This document shows, piece after piece, positions 24,785-34,604 of a stretch of 64,000 nt of DNA. Position 1 is the stretch's first letter. Each line of letters begins with the position of its first letter. The stretch covers positions 62,001-126,000 of the forward strand of contig JAHBTB010000006.1 in the NCBI GenBank assembly GCA_019638795.1. The letters are read 5' to 3'. Below the pieces are notes generated by a model. It was not told where the DNA came from. It saw only the letters and a list, made by a program, of their open reading frames with translations, and did no database searches. Source of the DNA: Fimbriimonadaceae bacterium. Its GTDB lineage: Bacteria > Armatimonadota > Fimbriimonadia > Fimbriimonadales > Fimbriimonadaceae. A program made the translations under genes and the position numbers.

Positions 24785-27385
24785 ATGTCGAAGACCTTGG
24801 TCATTGTCGAATCGCCCGCCAAAGCCCGCACGATCGGTCAGTTCTTGGGCGACGGCTACGAGGTCAAGGCGTCATACGGCCACGTCCGCGACCTGCCCGA
24901 AAGTAGCGACGACATCCCTGCCGACCTCAAGAAGCAGAAGTGGGCCAAGCTCGGGGTCAACACCGACGCGGACTTCGAACCCCTCTACATCGTCCCCGCC
25001 GACAAGAAGCGGCGCGTCTCAGAACTGAAGGACGCCGCCAAGGGCGCGGCCAAGCTCCTGCTCGCGACGGATGAAGACCGCGAGGGAGAAAGCATCAGTT
25101 GGCACGTGCTGCAGGTGCTTCAGCCCAAAAAGTCGGTCGATGTCGCCCGCATCGTCTTTCACGAGATCACCCCCGAGGCGATCCGGGCCGCCTTGGCCCA
25201 TCCCCGACAGGTGGACATGGCCCTGGTGCGGGCCCAGGAGACCCGGCGCATCCTCGACCGCCTGTACGGCTACACGTTGTCGCCCCTGCTCTGGAAAAAG
25301 GTCGGCCCCAAGCTCAGCGCGGGCCGGGTCCAGAGCGTCGCGGTGCGGCTCATCGTCCTGCGTGAGCGCGAGCGCCGTGACTTCGTCGTCACCGGTTACT
25401 GCGGGGTTTCTGCCAAGCTCCGGGCCGCAAAGGGCGACGCCACATTCTCGCTTGAGTCGATCGGAGCGACGCCGGTCGCGGACGGTGGCAGCTTCAACAG
25501 CAAAGGCGAACTGGACAAGAAGCACCACTGGCTGAAGCGTGCCGAGGCGGAGACTCTGGCGTCTGCCCTCGCGGGGGCCAAGCCATGGACGGTCACCAAA
25601 GTCGAGACTAAACCGGGGGTCGAGAACCCGCCCCCGCCGTTCATGACCTCGACCCTGCAACAAGAGGCCGTGCGCAAGTTGGGCATGACCGCGCGCCAGG
25701 CCATGCAGGTCGCCCAGCAACTTTACGAGGGAATCGACATCGGCGGGGGCGCGGTCGGTCTGATCACCTACATGCGGACCGACAGCCTCAACCTTGCGGA
25801 GCGCGCGGTGGCCGACGCCCGGAAGTATATTGCCGGCAAGTTTGGTTCGGAGTACTTGCCCAAATCCTCACCAAAGTACAAGAACAAATCGAAGAACGCC
25901 CAAGAGGCCCACGAGGCGATCCGGCCGACCGAGATGTCCCGTGAACCGGCCTCGGTCAAAAGCCGGCTGACGCATGACCAGTTCCGCCTCTACGACTTGG
26001 TATGGAAGCGCACAATGGCCAGCCAGATGGCGCAGGCGCGAGTCGAGCGGACGCGAGTCGAGGCGACCGTCGGCCACGGCGGCACCGACCATCTGTTCGC
26101 CGCGACGGGCAAGCGCATCGCGTTCCCCGGGTTCCTGCGGGTCTATGTCGAGGGCACGGACGACCCGGAGTCCGAACTCGGCGAAAGGGAGAAGATCCTC
26201 CCCGAGATCAAGGACGGGGAGGTTCTGGCCTGCGAAGGCGTCGAAGTCAGCGACCATGAGACCCGGCCCCCCGCGCGCTACACCGAGGCCACCTTGGTCC
26301 GCAAGTTGGAGGACGAGGGCGTCGGACGGCCCAGCACTTACGCCGCGATCATCGGCACGGTCCAAGACCGGGGTTACGTCTTCAAGCGGAAGAACGAACT
26401 GGTGCCGACCTTCACCGCATTCGCGGTGATCGGGCTGTTGGAAGACAACTTTGGCGACTTGGTCGATCTTGGCTTCACCGCCCGGATGGAGGACGAGCTC
26501 GACGACATCGCCGATGGGTCGGCCGACATGGTCGCCCACTTGCGCCGGTTCTACCGGGGCGACGGGACGTCGCCGGGCCTGGTCGCCGAAGTGGACGCTA
26601 AGGCGAAGGACATCCCGTTCCCAGCCATCCCTCTGGGCGACGACGTCGTGGTCCGGATCGGCCGGAACGGCCCGTTTATCCAGCGGGGAGCGGGCGGCAC
26701 CGGCAACACAGCGAGCGTCCCCGAGGACATGGCGCCGGCGGAACTTGACTTGGCCAAGGCCCTGGCCTTGCTTGAGGAGCGTGGGGCCGGACCCGCGTCG
26801 ATCGGTCACGACCAATCCGGCCGGGCGGTCTTCCACAAGAAGGGCCGATTCGGCGACTACTTGGAAGTGGAGGGCGAGCCACCAAAGCGCGTCACCGTCC
26901 CCCCCGGAGTCGCGCCGTCGTCACTCAGCGAGGACGAACTCCACCTTCTCCTGACCTTCCCGCGCGCCTTGGGCAAGCACCCCGAGACGGGCGACGAGGT
27001 GACGGTGGCCGTGGGTCGGTTTGGGGCCTACATCACCAGCGGTGCGTCGAACAGCAATGTCGGTGACTGGAAGGCGGCCGCCGGCCTCGACTTGGCCGGA
27101 GCGGTCGAGGCGCTGAAGAACGGTCGAGGATCGAAGCGGGGGTCGGCCCCCGCGCCGCTCCGTGAACTCGGCCAAGCGGAAGGTGTCGAAGGGCCCGTCC
27201 GGGTCATGGACGGTCGGTTCGGTCCCTATGTGACCGACGGCAAGACCAACGCCACGATCCCCCGGGGCACCGACCCGGCCGCCGTGACCTTGGAGGACGC
27301 CGTCCGCCTCATCCAGGCCCGGGCCGCCGCCGGGCCGAAGAAGAAGCCGTTCAAGCGCGGCGGCTTCAATAAGAAGGCGAAGTGA
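24785..27385 (+). CDS. topA: DNA topoisomerase I
   Basis: A type IA topoisomerase of 866 residues that relaxes negative supercoils. The TOPRIM domain is at the N-terminus (LVIVESPAKARTIG, then TDEDREGESISWH), the core includes SAGRVQSVAVRL, and the catalytic tyrosine is Y329 in GLITYMRTDS. The C-terminus has no zinc-finger cysteines; instead it has repeated FGxYL/GPYV units of the topoisomerase C-terminal repeat type. The ATG at 24785 fits the family start; an in-frame ATG at 24770 would add five residues. Neither has a good ribosome-binding site. Confidence 0.97.
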   Translation: MSKTLVIVESPAKARTIGQFLGDGYEVKASYGHVRDLPESSDDIPADLKKQKWAKLGVNTDADFEPLYIVPADKKRRVSELKDAAKGAAKLLLATDEDREGESISWHVLQVLQPKKSVDVARIVFHEITPEAIRAALAHPRQVDMALVRAQETRRILDRLYGYTLSPLLWKKVGPKLSAGRVQSVAVRLIVLRERERRDFVVTGYCGVSAKLRAAKGDATFSLESIGATPVADGGSFNSKGELDKKHHWLKRAEAETLASALAGAKPWTVTKVETKPGVENPPPPFMTSTLQQEAVRKLGMTARQAMQVAQQLYEGIDIGGGAVGLITYMRTDSLNLAERAVADARKYIAGKFGSEYLPKSSPKYKNKSKNAQEAHEAIRPTEMSREPASVKSRLTHDQFRLYDLVWKRTMASQMAQARVERTRVEATVGHGGTDHLFAATGKRIAFPGFLRVYVEGTDDPESELGEREKILPEIKDGEVLACEGVEVSDHETRPPARYTEATLVRKLEDEGVGRPSTYAAIIGTVQDRGYVFKRKNELVPTFTAFAVIGLLEDNFGDLVDLGFTARMEDELDDIADGSADMVAHLRRFYRGDGTSPGLVAEVDAKAKDIPFPAIPLGDDVVVRIGRNGPFIQRGAGGTGNTASVPEDMAPAELDLAKALALLEERGAGPASIGHDQSGRAVFHKKGRFGDYLEVEGEPPKRVTVPPGVAPSSLSEDELHLLLTFPRALGKHPETGDEVTVAVGRFGAYITSGASNSNVGDWKAAAGLDLAGAVEALKNGRGSKRGSAPAPLRELGQAEGVEGPVRVMDGRFGPYVTDGKTNATIPRGTDPAAVTLEDAVRLIQARAAAGPKKKPFKRGGFNKKAK

Positions 27386-27392
27386 GCCGCGT

Positions 27393-27710
27393 TCAATACT
27401 CCGACATCGACGAGTCGACGTCTCTGGCGTAGCCGTTCATGCCGCCTTCGAGGTTGCGGACTTTAGCGTAGCCTTGACGCACCAGAAAGGTGGCGACTTG
27501 TCCGCTACGGTTGCCCGTCCGACAGACGACGACGATGTCCGCGTCCTTGGGCAGCTTGTCCAAGGAGTGGGGGACTTGGGCCATGCGGACGTGGACATGG
27601 CCGGGAATGGCGCCGTTGGCGAGTTCGTGCTCTTCACGGACGTCGAGGACCAACAGTTCCTTGCCCGAATCAAGCTCGGCCTTCAACGCAGCGGGGGTGA
27701 TCGTCTCCAC
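27393..27710 (-). CDS. Rhodanese-like domain protein
   Basis: A 105-residue single rhodanese domain. The active-site loop is CRTGNRSG, with the persulfide-forming cysteine, and the fold shows in LLVLDVREEHELANGAIPGHVHV. The GTG at 27710 is chosen because it starts just before the fold and has CACAAT six bases upstream. The longer frame to 27944 runs through recG. It may act as a sulfurtransferase or sulfur carrier. It follows recG by 19 bases and converges on topA. Confidence 0.88.
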   Translation of the reverse strand: METITPAALKAELDSGKELLVLDVREEHELANGAIPGHVHVRMAQVPHSLDKLPKDADIVVVCRTGNRSGQVATFLVRQGYAKVRNLEGGMNGYARDVDSSMSEY

Positions 27711-27716
27711 GGCCTG

Positions 27717-27722
27717 ATTGTG
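27717..27722 (-). promoter_or_regulatory. -10-like CACAAT for the rhodanese gene
   Basis: On the minus strand, CACAAT is six bases before the GTG at 27710. Confidence 0.45.
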
Positions 27723-27729
27723 CCAAGAA

Positions 27730-29880
27730 TCAGGACACGGCGATAAGGGCCTCGTCGGACCGGCGCTCACGGACACGGTCGATGAGGAGGGCGTGCTCGG
27801 GGTGCGACAGGTCGGGGTCTCGCTCAAGGAAGGTGATCGCGGCACGCCGGGCGACTTCGAGCATCGGGCCGTCGTCGACCAGGTTAGCAATCTTGAACTC
27901 GACGTCGCCGCTTTGTCGGGTGCCGGCGAGGTCGCCCGGCCCACGAAGTTTTAGGTCCTCCTCGGCGATCACGAACCCGTTGGTCGTCTCGACAAGGACT
28001 TCCATGCGTTTGCGGGTGTCTTCGGTCTTGGCGTCCGCGACAAGGACACAAAAGCTCTGGGTCGAGCCGCGGCCCACCCGTCCGCGGAGTTGGTGGAGCT
28101 GGGCCAAGCCGAACCGGTTGGCGTCCTCGATCACCATCGCCGAGGCGTTAGGCACGTCCACGCCGACTTCGATCACCACCGTCGCCACGAGGATGTCCAG
28201 CTCATGGCGGCGGAACTGGTCCATCACCGCTTCCTTGTCGGCGGCCTTCATTTGACCGTGGAGGAGTCCGATGCGCAGGTCGGGGTACTCGGAGTCCTTC
28301 AGGCGGTAGAAAAGGTCTTCCGCCGCCTGGGTCTGCATCTTCTCGCTCTCATTGATCATGGGGCAGACGAAGTACGCCTGACGTCCTTCTTCGACAAGCT
28401 TGCGGACTCCGGCATAGACCTGGGGTCGGTCATTGGGCGCACGCCAGTGGGTCTTGATCGGTTTGCGGCCCGGCGGCAGTTCGTCGATGACGCTGAGGTC
28501 GAGGTCGCCGTACAGGGTCATCGTCAGCGTCCGGGGGATCGGCGTGGCCGTCATGACGAGGAAGTCAGGGTTCCCGTAGCCCTTCTGCCTTAAGGCCATG
28601 CGTTGCACGACGCCAAACCGGTGCTGTTCGTCCACGACGGCCAGCCCGAGCTTATGGAACGTCACGTGCTCTTGGATGATCGCGTGGGTCCCGACGCATA
28701 TCTGGGCTTCGCCGTTGGCGGTCGCCTCCATCGCGCGCTTCTTCTCCCGGCTTCCTTGCTTGCCGACGAGAAGTTTGATGTCCACCCCGGCCGGCTCAAA
28801 CAGGCGGCTGAGGTTAATGAAGTGCTGTTCGGCGAGGATCTCGGTGGGGGCCATGAGGGCGGCCTGGTAGCCGCACCGCACCGCCGCCAACATCGCGCAG
28901 GCGGCGACGGCGGTCTTGCCGCTACCGACGTCGCCCTGGACGAGCCGGTTCATCGGCACGGGCCGCTCCATGTCCGCCCAGACCTCGCCCACGACGCGGC
29001 GTTGGGCGGAGGTGAGTTCGAACGGCAGGATCGCGTGGACCTGCTCCCAGAGGTCGCCGCTGTGATGGTCCTCCATGGCAGAGAACAGGTTGGCCCCGGA
29101 CGCCGGGGCCCCGGCCAACTGCGAGATGGGAAAGCTGGTCCCGACCTCTTGTTTGACTTCGCGGCGACGCATTTGGAGGGCGACCTGGAGAAAGAAGAAC
29201 TCGTCGAAGACCAGCCGCTTTCGGGCGTCTTCCTGGGCCTTCGGCGAGTCGGGCCGGTGGATCTGCCGCATCGCCCAAGCAAGTTTGGGCAGCCGTTGCG
29301 CCTCACGCAAGCTGGCAGGCAGGGGGTCGGGGACGTCTTGGGCGAAGTGCTCGACCGCCGACCGGGCGGCGCGGCGGACCAGCCACTGGGGCACACCCTC
29401 GGTCAAGGGATAGACCGGTTGGAGCCGGGCAAACTCTTCGGGGTCGTCGTCTTCGTCGATCGCCTCCCATTCGGGGGACGCCATCTCCAATTGGTACCGC
29501 TCCCCTTCCTTGACCACGCCGAAGGCGACGATCTCTCCCTGCACCTTCTGCAGTTGGGTCAGTACGTGGCGCTGGTTGAACCACACGAGGGAAATCTCCC
29601 CGCTCGCGTCGGCGAGGCGTGCCTTGATGATCACTTTGCCGCCCCGGGTCGGACGGGAAGTGACCCCCCGCAGGCGGCCGCGGACGGTCGCCGCCTCGCC
29701 GGCCCTCAGGTCGCGGACAAGGGGCAGGTGGCGCCGATCTTCATAGCGTCGGGGCAGGTGCCACAAGACGTCGCCGACGGTCACCAAGCCCAGCTTGCGC
29801 AAGGTCATGGCGTGCTTCGGCCCGACGCCCTTCAGGTACTGGACGTCGGTCGCCAATCGGTCGGTGTGGCCGGAAGCCAT
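27730..29880 (-). CDS. recG: ATP-dependent DNA helicase RecG
   Basis: A 716-residue branch-migration helicase that remodels stalled forks and Holliday junctions. The N-terminal wedge/OB domain (VQYLKGVGPKHAMTLRKLG; DLRAGEAATVRGRL) precedes two helicase domains with Walker A QGDVGSGKTAVA, the DEQH box in VDEQHRFGV, TATPIPRT, and the motif VI region QLRGRVGRG. The ATG at 29880 is chosen; an in-frame ATG at 29898 would add six residues. The start is divergent from the ATP synthase operon with only 22 bases between them. Confidence 0.96.
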   Translation of the reverse strand: MASGHTDRLATDVQYLKGVGPKHAMTLRKLGLVTVGDVLWHLPRRYEDRRHLPLVRDLRAGEAATVRGRLRGVTSRPTRGGKVIIKARLADASGEISLVWFNQRHVLTQLQKVQGEIVAFGVVKEGERYQLEMASPEWEAIDEDDDPEEFARLQPVYPLTEGVPQWLVRRAARSAVEHFAQDVPDPLPASLREAQRLPKLAWAMRQIHRPDSPKAQEDARKRLVFDEFFFLQVALQMRRREVKQEVGTSFPISQLAGAPASGANLFSAMEDHHSGDLWEQVHAILPFELTSAQRRVVGEVWADMERPVPMNRLVQGDVGSGKTAVAACAMLAAVRCGYQAALMAPTEILAEQHFINLSRLFEPAGVDIKLLVGKQGSREKKRAMEATANGEAQICVGTHAIIQEHVTFHKLGLAVVDEQHRFGVVQRMALRQKGYGNPDFLVMTATPIPRTLTMTLYGDLDLSVIDELPPGRKPIKTHWRAPNDRPQVYAGVRKLVEEGRQAYFVCPMINESEKMQTQAAEDLFYRLKDSEYPDLRIGLLHGQMKAADKEAVMDQFRRHELDILVATVVIEVGVDVPNASAMVIEDANRFGLAQLHQLRGRVGRGSTQSFCVLVADAKTEDTRKRMEVLVETTNGFVIAEEDLKLRGPGDLAGTRQSGDVEFKIANLVDDGPMLEVARRAAITFLERDPDLSHPEHALLIDRVRERRSDEALIAVS

Positions 29881-29902
29881 CTGCTTTAATGACACCATAC
29901 CA

Positions 29903-30337
29903 ATGGACGACGAGACGGCCGGGAAGGAACTCAGCGAGGAGGAGGCAGAGGCCGAACGGGTCCGCGCCAAAGTCGAGTCGATGCTTGGCAAGGTCGGTGG
30001 GGCGACCCGGGCGGCCGTTAGTCCGGCGGACGGCCACGACGACCTTGAGGAGGCCCTGGACCGGCTCAAGCAGACCGCCCAGGCAAAGCGCCATGACTAC
30101 CGGAAGAAGACTGACTACGCCCACTCCGAGGCCAGCGTCGGCACCGCGGTGGGTTTCGCGGTGGCCTACAACCTCGTCGGCTGTGTGCTGGGTGGCTGGT
30201 TGCTCGGGTTCGGGTTTGACAAGGTCACGAACGGCACGTACTGGGGGCAGGTGGGCGGCATCATTTTTGGTGCCGTGGCCGGGATCGGCGGGGCTGTCCT
30301 CCTGATTTTGCGGAGCGGTGGCAAGAAACGGGCATGA
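29903..30337 (+). CDS. AtpZ/AtpI-like small membrane protein, first gene of the ATP synthase operon
   Basis: A 144-residue protein with an acidic, helical cytosolic N-terminus (~80 residues) and two membrane helices (GTAVGFAVAYNLVGCVLGGW; GGIIFGAVAGIGGAVLLIL). The helix pair and its place before atpI and atpB fit the AtpZ/AtpI family of F-type ATPase accessory proteins, linked to c-ring assembly or Mg2+ transport. The ATG at 29903 is chosen; the longer frame from 29795 lies inside recG. The stop overlaps the next start as ATGA. Confidence 0.78.
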   Translation: MDDETAGKELSEEEAEAERVRAKVESMLGKVGGATRAAVSPADGHDDLEEALDRLKQTAQAKRHDYRKKTDYAHSEASVGTAVGFAVAYNLVGCVLGGWLLGFGFDKVTNGTYWGQVGGIIFGAVAGIGGAVLLILRSGGKKRA

Positions 30338-30690
30338 GCAAACGCCTGGTCGTCGCGGTTTCCGTCCTGACGCTGGTCGCGGTCATTGTCGCCTTTGTCC
30401 TGAAGTCGCCGCTTGGTGCGTTGTGGGCGGTGGTCACATCGGCGGCGACCCTGTGGTCGGTCGAACTCACGCGGCGTACCGTCGACCGTGTGGCCGAGGC
30501 CATGCGCGGAGGCAAGGCACCACGGCTCATGATGTTCCTCGCGATCCTTGCGAAATTCCCCTTGATCGGGCTGATCGCCTTTGGCGCGGCAAAGTCTGGG
30601 CCTGTAGCCCTGACCATCTTCTTGATATTGGTCGTGTCGGTATACTCCCTCTTCGTCTGGGACGCCGTCGCCAAGCAACGGCCGGCCTGA
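30334..30690 (+). CDS. atpI: ATP synthase protein I-like membrane protein
   Basis: A 118-residue protein with four hydrophobic helices and a short charged loop (RRTVDRVAEAMRGGKAPR). Size, topology and location just upstream of atpB fit AtpI, which helps c-ring assembly. It overlaps the preceding gene by four bases. Sequence similarity within this family is low, so the call leans on context. Confidence 0.72.
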   Translation: MSKRLVVAVSVLTLVAVIVAFVLKSPLGALWAVVTSAATLWSVELTRRTVDRVAEAMRGGKAPRLMMFLAILAKFPLIGLIAFGAAKSGPVALTIFLILVVSVYSLFVWDAVAKQRPA

Positions 30691-30691
30691 C

Positions 30692-31492
30692 GTGCTTCCC
30701 TATATGTACGAGCCTTTGTTGTTGACGACCCGACTCCTCGCCGAGGGACACGCCGCGCCGCCACTCCCGGTCATGGGGAACGCGGCCCTTTGGATCGGCG
30801 CGCTCTTGGTGGCGTTCATCTGGGCGTTTTTGGTCGTCGCACAGAAGGGATATTCCGTCAGGGGCCCGGAATCGACCGTCGCCAAACTGGCCGAACACTC
30901 TTACTTCTTCTTGGAGAAGGTCTGCGTTTCAGTCATCGGGCCCCATGGCCGCCAGTTCATGCCCTTTATGGCGGCGATTTGGACGGTCGTCTTCTGCGGC
31001 AACGTCCTCGGCTTGGTCATCCACGTGACTCCGACGGCCAACCTCAGCTTCAACCTGGGGATGTCCCTCCTCACCGTCGCCTACGTCCAGGTCGTGGGGA
31101 TCAAGCAGAACGGCCTGGCTGGTCACCTCAAGCACTTCGCCGGGCCGAAGATGGTCGGTGCGCTCGCCCTCATCAACGTCTTGATCTTCTTGGTCGAGAT
31201 CATGTCGGAGTCGGCCAAGATCGTGTCGCTCAGCCTGCGCCTCTTCGGCAACATCGCCGGTGGCGGGGTCGTCGTCAAGAACCTTGACGAATTGAGTGTC
31301 GTCATCGGCCAGCAGATGCTCCACATCGACGGCTTCCACATCGAGGTGCCGATCGGGTCGCTCCTCCTGCCGATCAAGCTCCTCACTGCCGTGCTCCAGC
31401 CGTTCGTCTGGATCATGCTCACCGCGGTCTATCTGAACAACGTCACCCACGCGGACCACGGCGACGACCACGGGGTCGCCCACGCCCACTAA
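30692..31492 (+). CDS. atpB: F0F1 ATP synthase subunit a
   Basis: A 266-residue membrane subunit forming the ion half-channels. The essential arginine lies in SLSLRLFGNIAGG in the fourth main helix. A histidine-rich tail (HADHGDDHGVAHAH) follows the last helix. The start is uncertain: GTG 30692 and ATG 30704 are in frame and neither has a clear ribosome-binding site. It follows atpI with no spare gap. Confidence 0.94.
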   Translation: MLPYMYEPLLLTTRLLAEGHAAPPLPVMGNAALWIGALLVAFIWAFLVVAQKGYSVRGPESTVAKLAEHSYFFLEKVCVSVIGPHGRQFMPFMAAIWTVVFCGNVLGLVIHVTPTANLSFNLGMSLLTVAYVQVVGIKQNGLAGHLKHFAGPKMVGALALINVLIFLVEIMSESAKIVSLSLRLFGNIAGGGVVVKNLDELSVVIGQQMLHIDGFHIEVPIGSLLLPIKLLTAVLQPFVWIMLTAVYLNNVTHADHGDDHGVAHAH

Positions 31493-31541
31493 GAACGCTT
31501 TTACTCACCTGAACAAACATCACGGAGAACACTAAAGAAAC

Positions 31542-31772
31542 ATGGGACTCATCGGAATCGGAATCGGCGTCGGCCTCTGCGGTCTGGGCGTCGGCATTGG
31601 ACAAGGCATCATGGCTAACGGCGGTTTGAGCGGCATGGCCCGCCAGCCCGAGAACTCGGACAACATCCGCCAGGGCCTCCTCATCTCGCTCGTCTTCCCC
31701 GAGCTTGTCTTCCTGCTGACCTTCGTCCTTGGCATCCTTATGATGGTCATGGGCGTCAACATCGCCAAGTAA
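31542..31772 (+). CDS. atpE: F0F1 ATP synthase subunit c
   Basis: A 76-residue hairpin of two membrane helices forming the rotor ring. The polar loop ARQPE is conserved. The ion-binding carboxylate is E54 in VFPELVFLL, with a proline directly before it. Q21 in helix 1 is at the position used in sodium-binding rings, but the residue after E54 is Leu rather than Ser/Thr, so the coupling ion is unclear. The gene lies between atpB and atpF as usual. Confidence 0.95.
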   Translation: MGLIGIGIGVGLCGLGVGIGQGIMANGGLSGMARQPENSDNIRQGLLISLVFPELVFLLTFVLGILMMVMGVNIAK

Positions 31773-31848
31773 AGGCGTCACTTCAACTTCCCGCTCCCGG
31801 TGCCGACGGCCTGGGAGCGGACTGACAAATCTAGGAACTGCACCACAA

Positions 31849-32484
31849 GTGGCAAGCGAACACAAAGAAGTCCCACCAGAGAAGGGTGGATCCGGCGTCC
31901 GGATGGGCATCGGCATAGTCCTGTTCATCTTCAGCATCGTCATGCAGAAGATCTGGGACTTTGAGGCGGTCAAGGAGAGCAACGCGTTGCTGAAGCTCTT
32001 CGATCTCAACGTGCCCGTCATCATCGGCACGATCGGCCTGATCTTCTTGCTGTGGGGCGTCATCCAGCAGTTCTACACGACCCCCTTGTGGCACATCATC
32101 AACGAGCGGAACTCCGCCATCGAAGGCACCTTCGCCGACGTGGAGAACCTGCGAGACGAGATGAGCCGCACCAAGGCGGACTACGAAGCGAGGCTCCACA
32201 AGACCGAGGCGGACGCCCGCGAGCAGATCCAGGCCCAGATCAAGGAAGCCCAGGAACTGAAGAAGCAGCTGATGGCCGACGCCCAAGCGAAGGCCGACGC
32301 CTTGCGCAAGGAGGCGGAGACTGAGATTGAGAACCAGCGCCGCCAGGCCCTCGCAGAGTTGCGCGTCCACGTCGCGACCCTCTCGCTCCAGGCCACCGAG
32401 AAGATCTTGCAGGAGAACGTCGACAACGACCGGAACCGCAAGCTCATCGACGACTTTTTGACTACTGTCGAGGCTAAGAACTAA
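31849..32484 (+). CDS. atpF: F0F1 ATP synthase subunit b
   Basis: A 211-residue peripheral stalk subunit. Residues ~18-37 and ~55-80 are hydrophobic, followed by a long charged helix rich in Lys, Glu and Ala that should form the coiled-coil stator. Two hydrophobic segments are more than the usual one. The GTG at 31849 is the best upstream start, with AGGAA about 12 bases before it; an ATG at 31903 is an alternative. The stop overlaps the atpH start by one base (TAATG). Confidence 0.88.
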   Translation: MASEHKEVPPEKGGSGVRMGIGIVLFIFSIVMQKIWDFEAVKESNALLKLFDLNVPVIIGTIGLIFLLWGVIQQFYTTPLWHIINERNSAIEGTFADVENLRDEMSRTKADYEARLHKTEADAREQIQAQIKEAQELKKQLMADAQAKADALRKEAETEIENQRRQALAELRVHVATLSLQATEKILQENVDNDRNRKLIDDFLTTVEAKN

Positions 32485-33038
32485 TGGACGACACCCGCGT
32501 CGCCAAGCGGTATGCGCGCGCGCTCTTTAGCGCGGCGAAGCGGGAGGGCGTCGTCTCTGGTGTCGACGAGGACCTCAAGGCCGTCACCACCGCGTTTCGC
32601 GACAGCAGCGGTTTTCGGGTGTTCATTGAGAGCCCGCAGACCGACGACGCCCAAAAGACCGGGCTGATGGAGAAGGTGTTCGGTGACCGCGTCACCCCGT
32701 TGACGATGTCGGCCCTTCGCCTGCTGATCAAAAAGCGCCGGGACAACGAGATCTTCGCCCTGCAGAAGGAATTCGCCGAACTCCGCCGGCAAATGGACGG
32801 CGTGACCAAGGCGACCGTCACCTCGTCGACCCCCCTCGACAAGGGCCAGCAAGACGCGGTGGTCGCCAAGATCGCCGCCAAGACCGGCCGCACTGTCGAG
32901 GCCGAGTTCGACATCGACACCAGCTTGATCGGTGGCGTCAAGGTCATCTATGACGACTACATCCTGGACGGTTCCGTCCGCGGCCAGCTGGACCGCATGA
33001 AGGAAACATTGCTTTACGACCTCCTCAAACAAGCCTGA
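32484..33038 (+). CDS. atpH: F0F1 ATP synthase subunit delta
   Basis: A 184-residue subunit linking the stator to the F1 head. It begins with the usual VAKRYARALFSAAK and ends with the family segment DTSLIGGVKVIYDDYILDGS plus a C-terminal helix. It is coupled to atpF and lies 15 bases before atpA. Confidence 0.95.
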   Translation: MDDTRVAKRYARALFSAAKREGVVSGVDEDLKAVTTAFRDSSGFRVFIESPQTDDAQKTGLMEKVFGDRVTPLTMSALRLLIKKRRDNEIFALQKEFAELRRQMDGVTKATVTSSTPLDKGQQDAVVAKIAAKTGRTVEAEFDIDTSLIGGVKVIYDDYILDGSVRGQLDRMKETLLYDLLKQA

Positions 33039-33053
33039 GGACCACCCACGACC

Positions 33054-34592
33054 ATGGCCATCAAACCCGAAGAAATCACCTCGATCCTCGAACAGGAACT
33101 CGCGTCCTTCGAACGAAAAGTCGACGTCGAGCACGTCGGCACCGTCCTCCAGGTCGGCGACGGCATCGCCCGTGTCTATGGGCTGCCGCACTGTCAGGTC
33201 GGTGAAATGCTCGAGTTCCCGGGCGGTGTCATCGGCCTGGCCCTTAACTTGGAAGAAGACTCGATCGGCGCCGTCTTGGTGTCCGACTCGACCGAGATCA
33301 AGGAAGGCGACCCCGTCAAGCAGACCGGCAAGATCATCCAGGTCCCCGTCGGCCGGGCGCTCTTGGGTCGTGTCGTGAACGCCTTGGGTCAGCCCATCGA
33401 CGACATGGGCCCCATCGCCGCAGAGCAGTTCACCAACGTCGAAGTCCTCGCCCCCGGTGTCGTCGACCGCCAGCCGGTCTTTGAACCGCTCCAAACGGGC
33501 ATCAAGGCCATCGACGCCATGATCCCCATCGGCCGCGGCCAGCGTGAGCTCATCATCGGCGACCGCCAGACGGGCAAGACCAGCATCTGCGTCGACGCCA
33601 TCATCAACCAGGCCCGCCTGAACGAGAAGTGCGAGGAAAAGGACCGCGTCTACAGCATCTACGTGGCGATCGGACAAAAGATGGCCAACGTCGCCCGCGT
33701 CGTCGAGACCCTTCGCCAAGTCGACGCGATGAAGTACACCATCGTCGTCGCCGCGTCGGCCTCCGACTCGAACGCGATGCAGTACCTTGCGCCGTTCTCC
33801 GGTGCCGCCATGGGCGAGTACTTCCGTGACAACGGAATGCACGCCTTGGCCGTCTACGACGACCTTTCCAAGCACGCCGTCGCCTACCGCGCCATGTCGT
33901 TGCTCCTGCGTCGGCCGCCCGGACGCGAGGCCTACCCCGGCGACGTCTTCTACCTGCACTCCCGCCTTCTGGAGCGCGCCGCCAAGGTGAGCGACGAACT
34001 CGGCGGTGGTTCTTTGACCGCCCTGCCCGTCATCGAGACCCAAAGCGGCGACGTCTCGGCGTACATCCCGACCAACGTCATCTCGATCACGGACGGACAG
34101 ATCTACCTGGAACCTGACCTGTTCTTCGCTGGTGTCCGCCCGGCTATCAACGTCGGTATCTCGGTGAGCCGCGTCGGCGGTAACGCCCAGATCAAGGCGA
34201 TGAAGTCGGTCGCGGGCCGCATGAAGCTTGAGATGGCGAACTTCCGCGAGGTCCAGGCCTTCGCCCAGTTTGCCAGCGACCTTGACCGCGCCACCCAGCT
34301 CCAGTTGCTGCGCGGCCTCCGCCTCACCGAGTTGCTGAAGCAAGGCCTGGGCGTGCCGTACGACGTCGTCGACCAGATCATCTCGATCTTTGCCGGCACC
34401 AACGCCTTTCTGGACGACGTGCCGAATGACAAGGTCGGGGCTTACGAGGCGGGACTGCTCTCCTTTGTCAAGGAGAAGTATCCCGACGTCGTCGAGACGA
34501 TCTCCCGCGAGAAGAAGCTGGACAAGGACGTCGAAGAGACCCTGCGCAAGGCGACCCGCGAGTACACCGACTCGTTCGTCGCCGCTCTGTGA
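33054..34592 (+). CDS. atpA: F0F1 ATP synthase subunit alpha
   Basis: A 512-residue F1 subunit with non-catalytic nucleotide sites. Walker A is GDRQTGKTS. Other family marks are [35 protein letters not shown] and [27 protein letters not shown] lies about ten bases before the ATG. The length is normal and no defects are seen. The catalytic beta subunit is not in the window. Confidence 0.98.
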   Translation: MAIKPEEITSILEQELASFERKVDVEHVGTVLQVGDGIARVYGLPHCQVGEMLEFPGGVIGLALNLEEDSIGAVLVSDSTEIKEGDPVKQTGKIIQVPVGRALLGRVVNALGQPIDDMGPIAAEQFTNVEVLAPGVVDRQPVFEPLQTGIKAIDAMIPIGRGQRELIIGDRQTGKTSICVDAIINQARLNEKCEEKDRVYSIYVAIGQKMANVARVVETLRQVDAMKYTIVVAASASDSNAMQYLAPFSGAAMGEYFRDNGMHALAVYDDLSKHAVAYRAMSLLLRRPPGREAYPGDVFYLHSRLLERAAKVSDELGGGSLTALPVIETQSGDVSAYIPTNVISITDGQIYLEPDLFFAGVRPAINVGISVSRVGGNAQIKAMKSVAGRMKLEMANFREVQAFAQFASDLDRATQLQLLRGLRLTELLKQGLGVPYDVVDQIISIFAGTNAFLDDVPNDKVGAYEAGLLSFVKEKYPDVVETISREKKLDKDVEETLRKATREYTDSFVAAL

Positions 34593-34604
34593 CGAGGACA
34601 CGAC

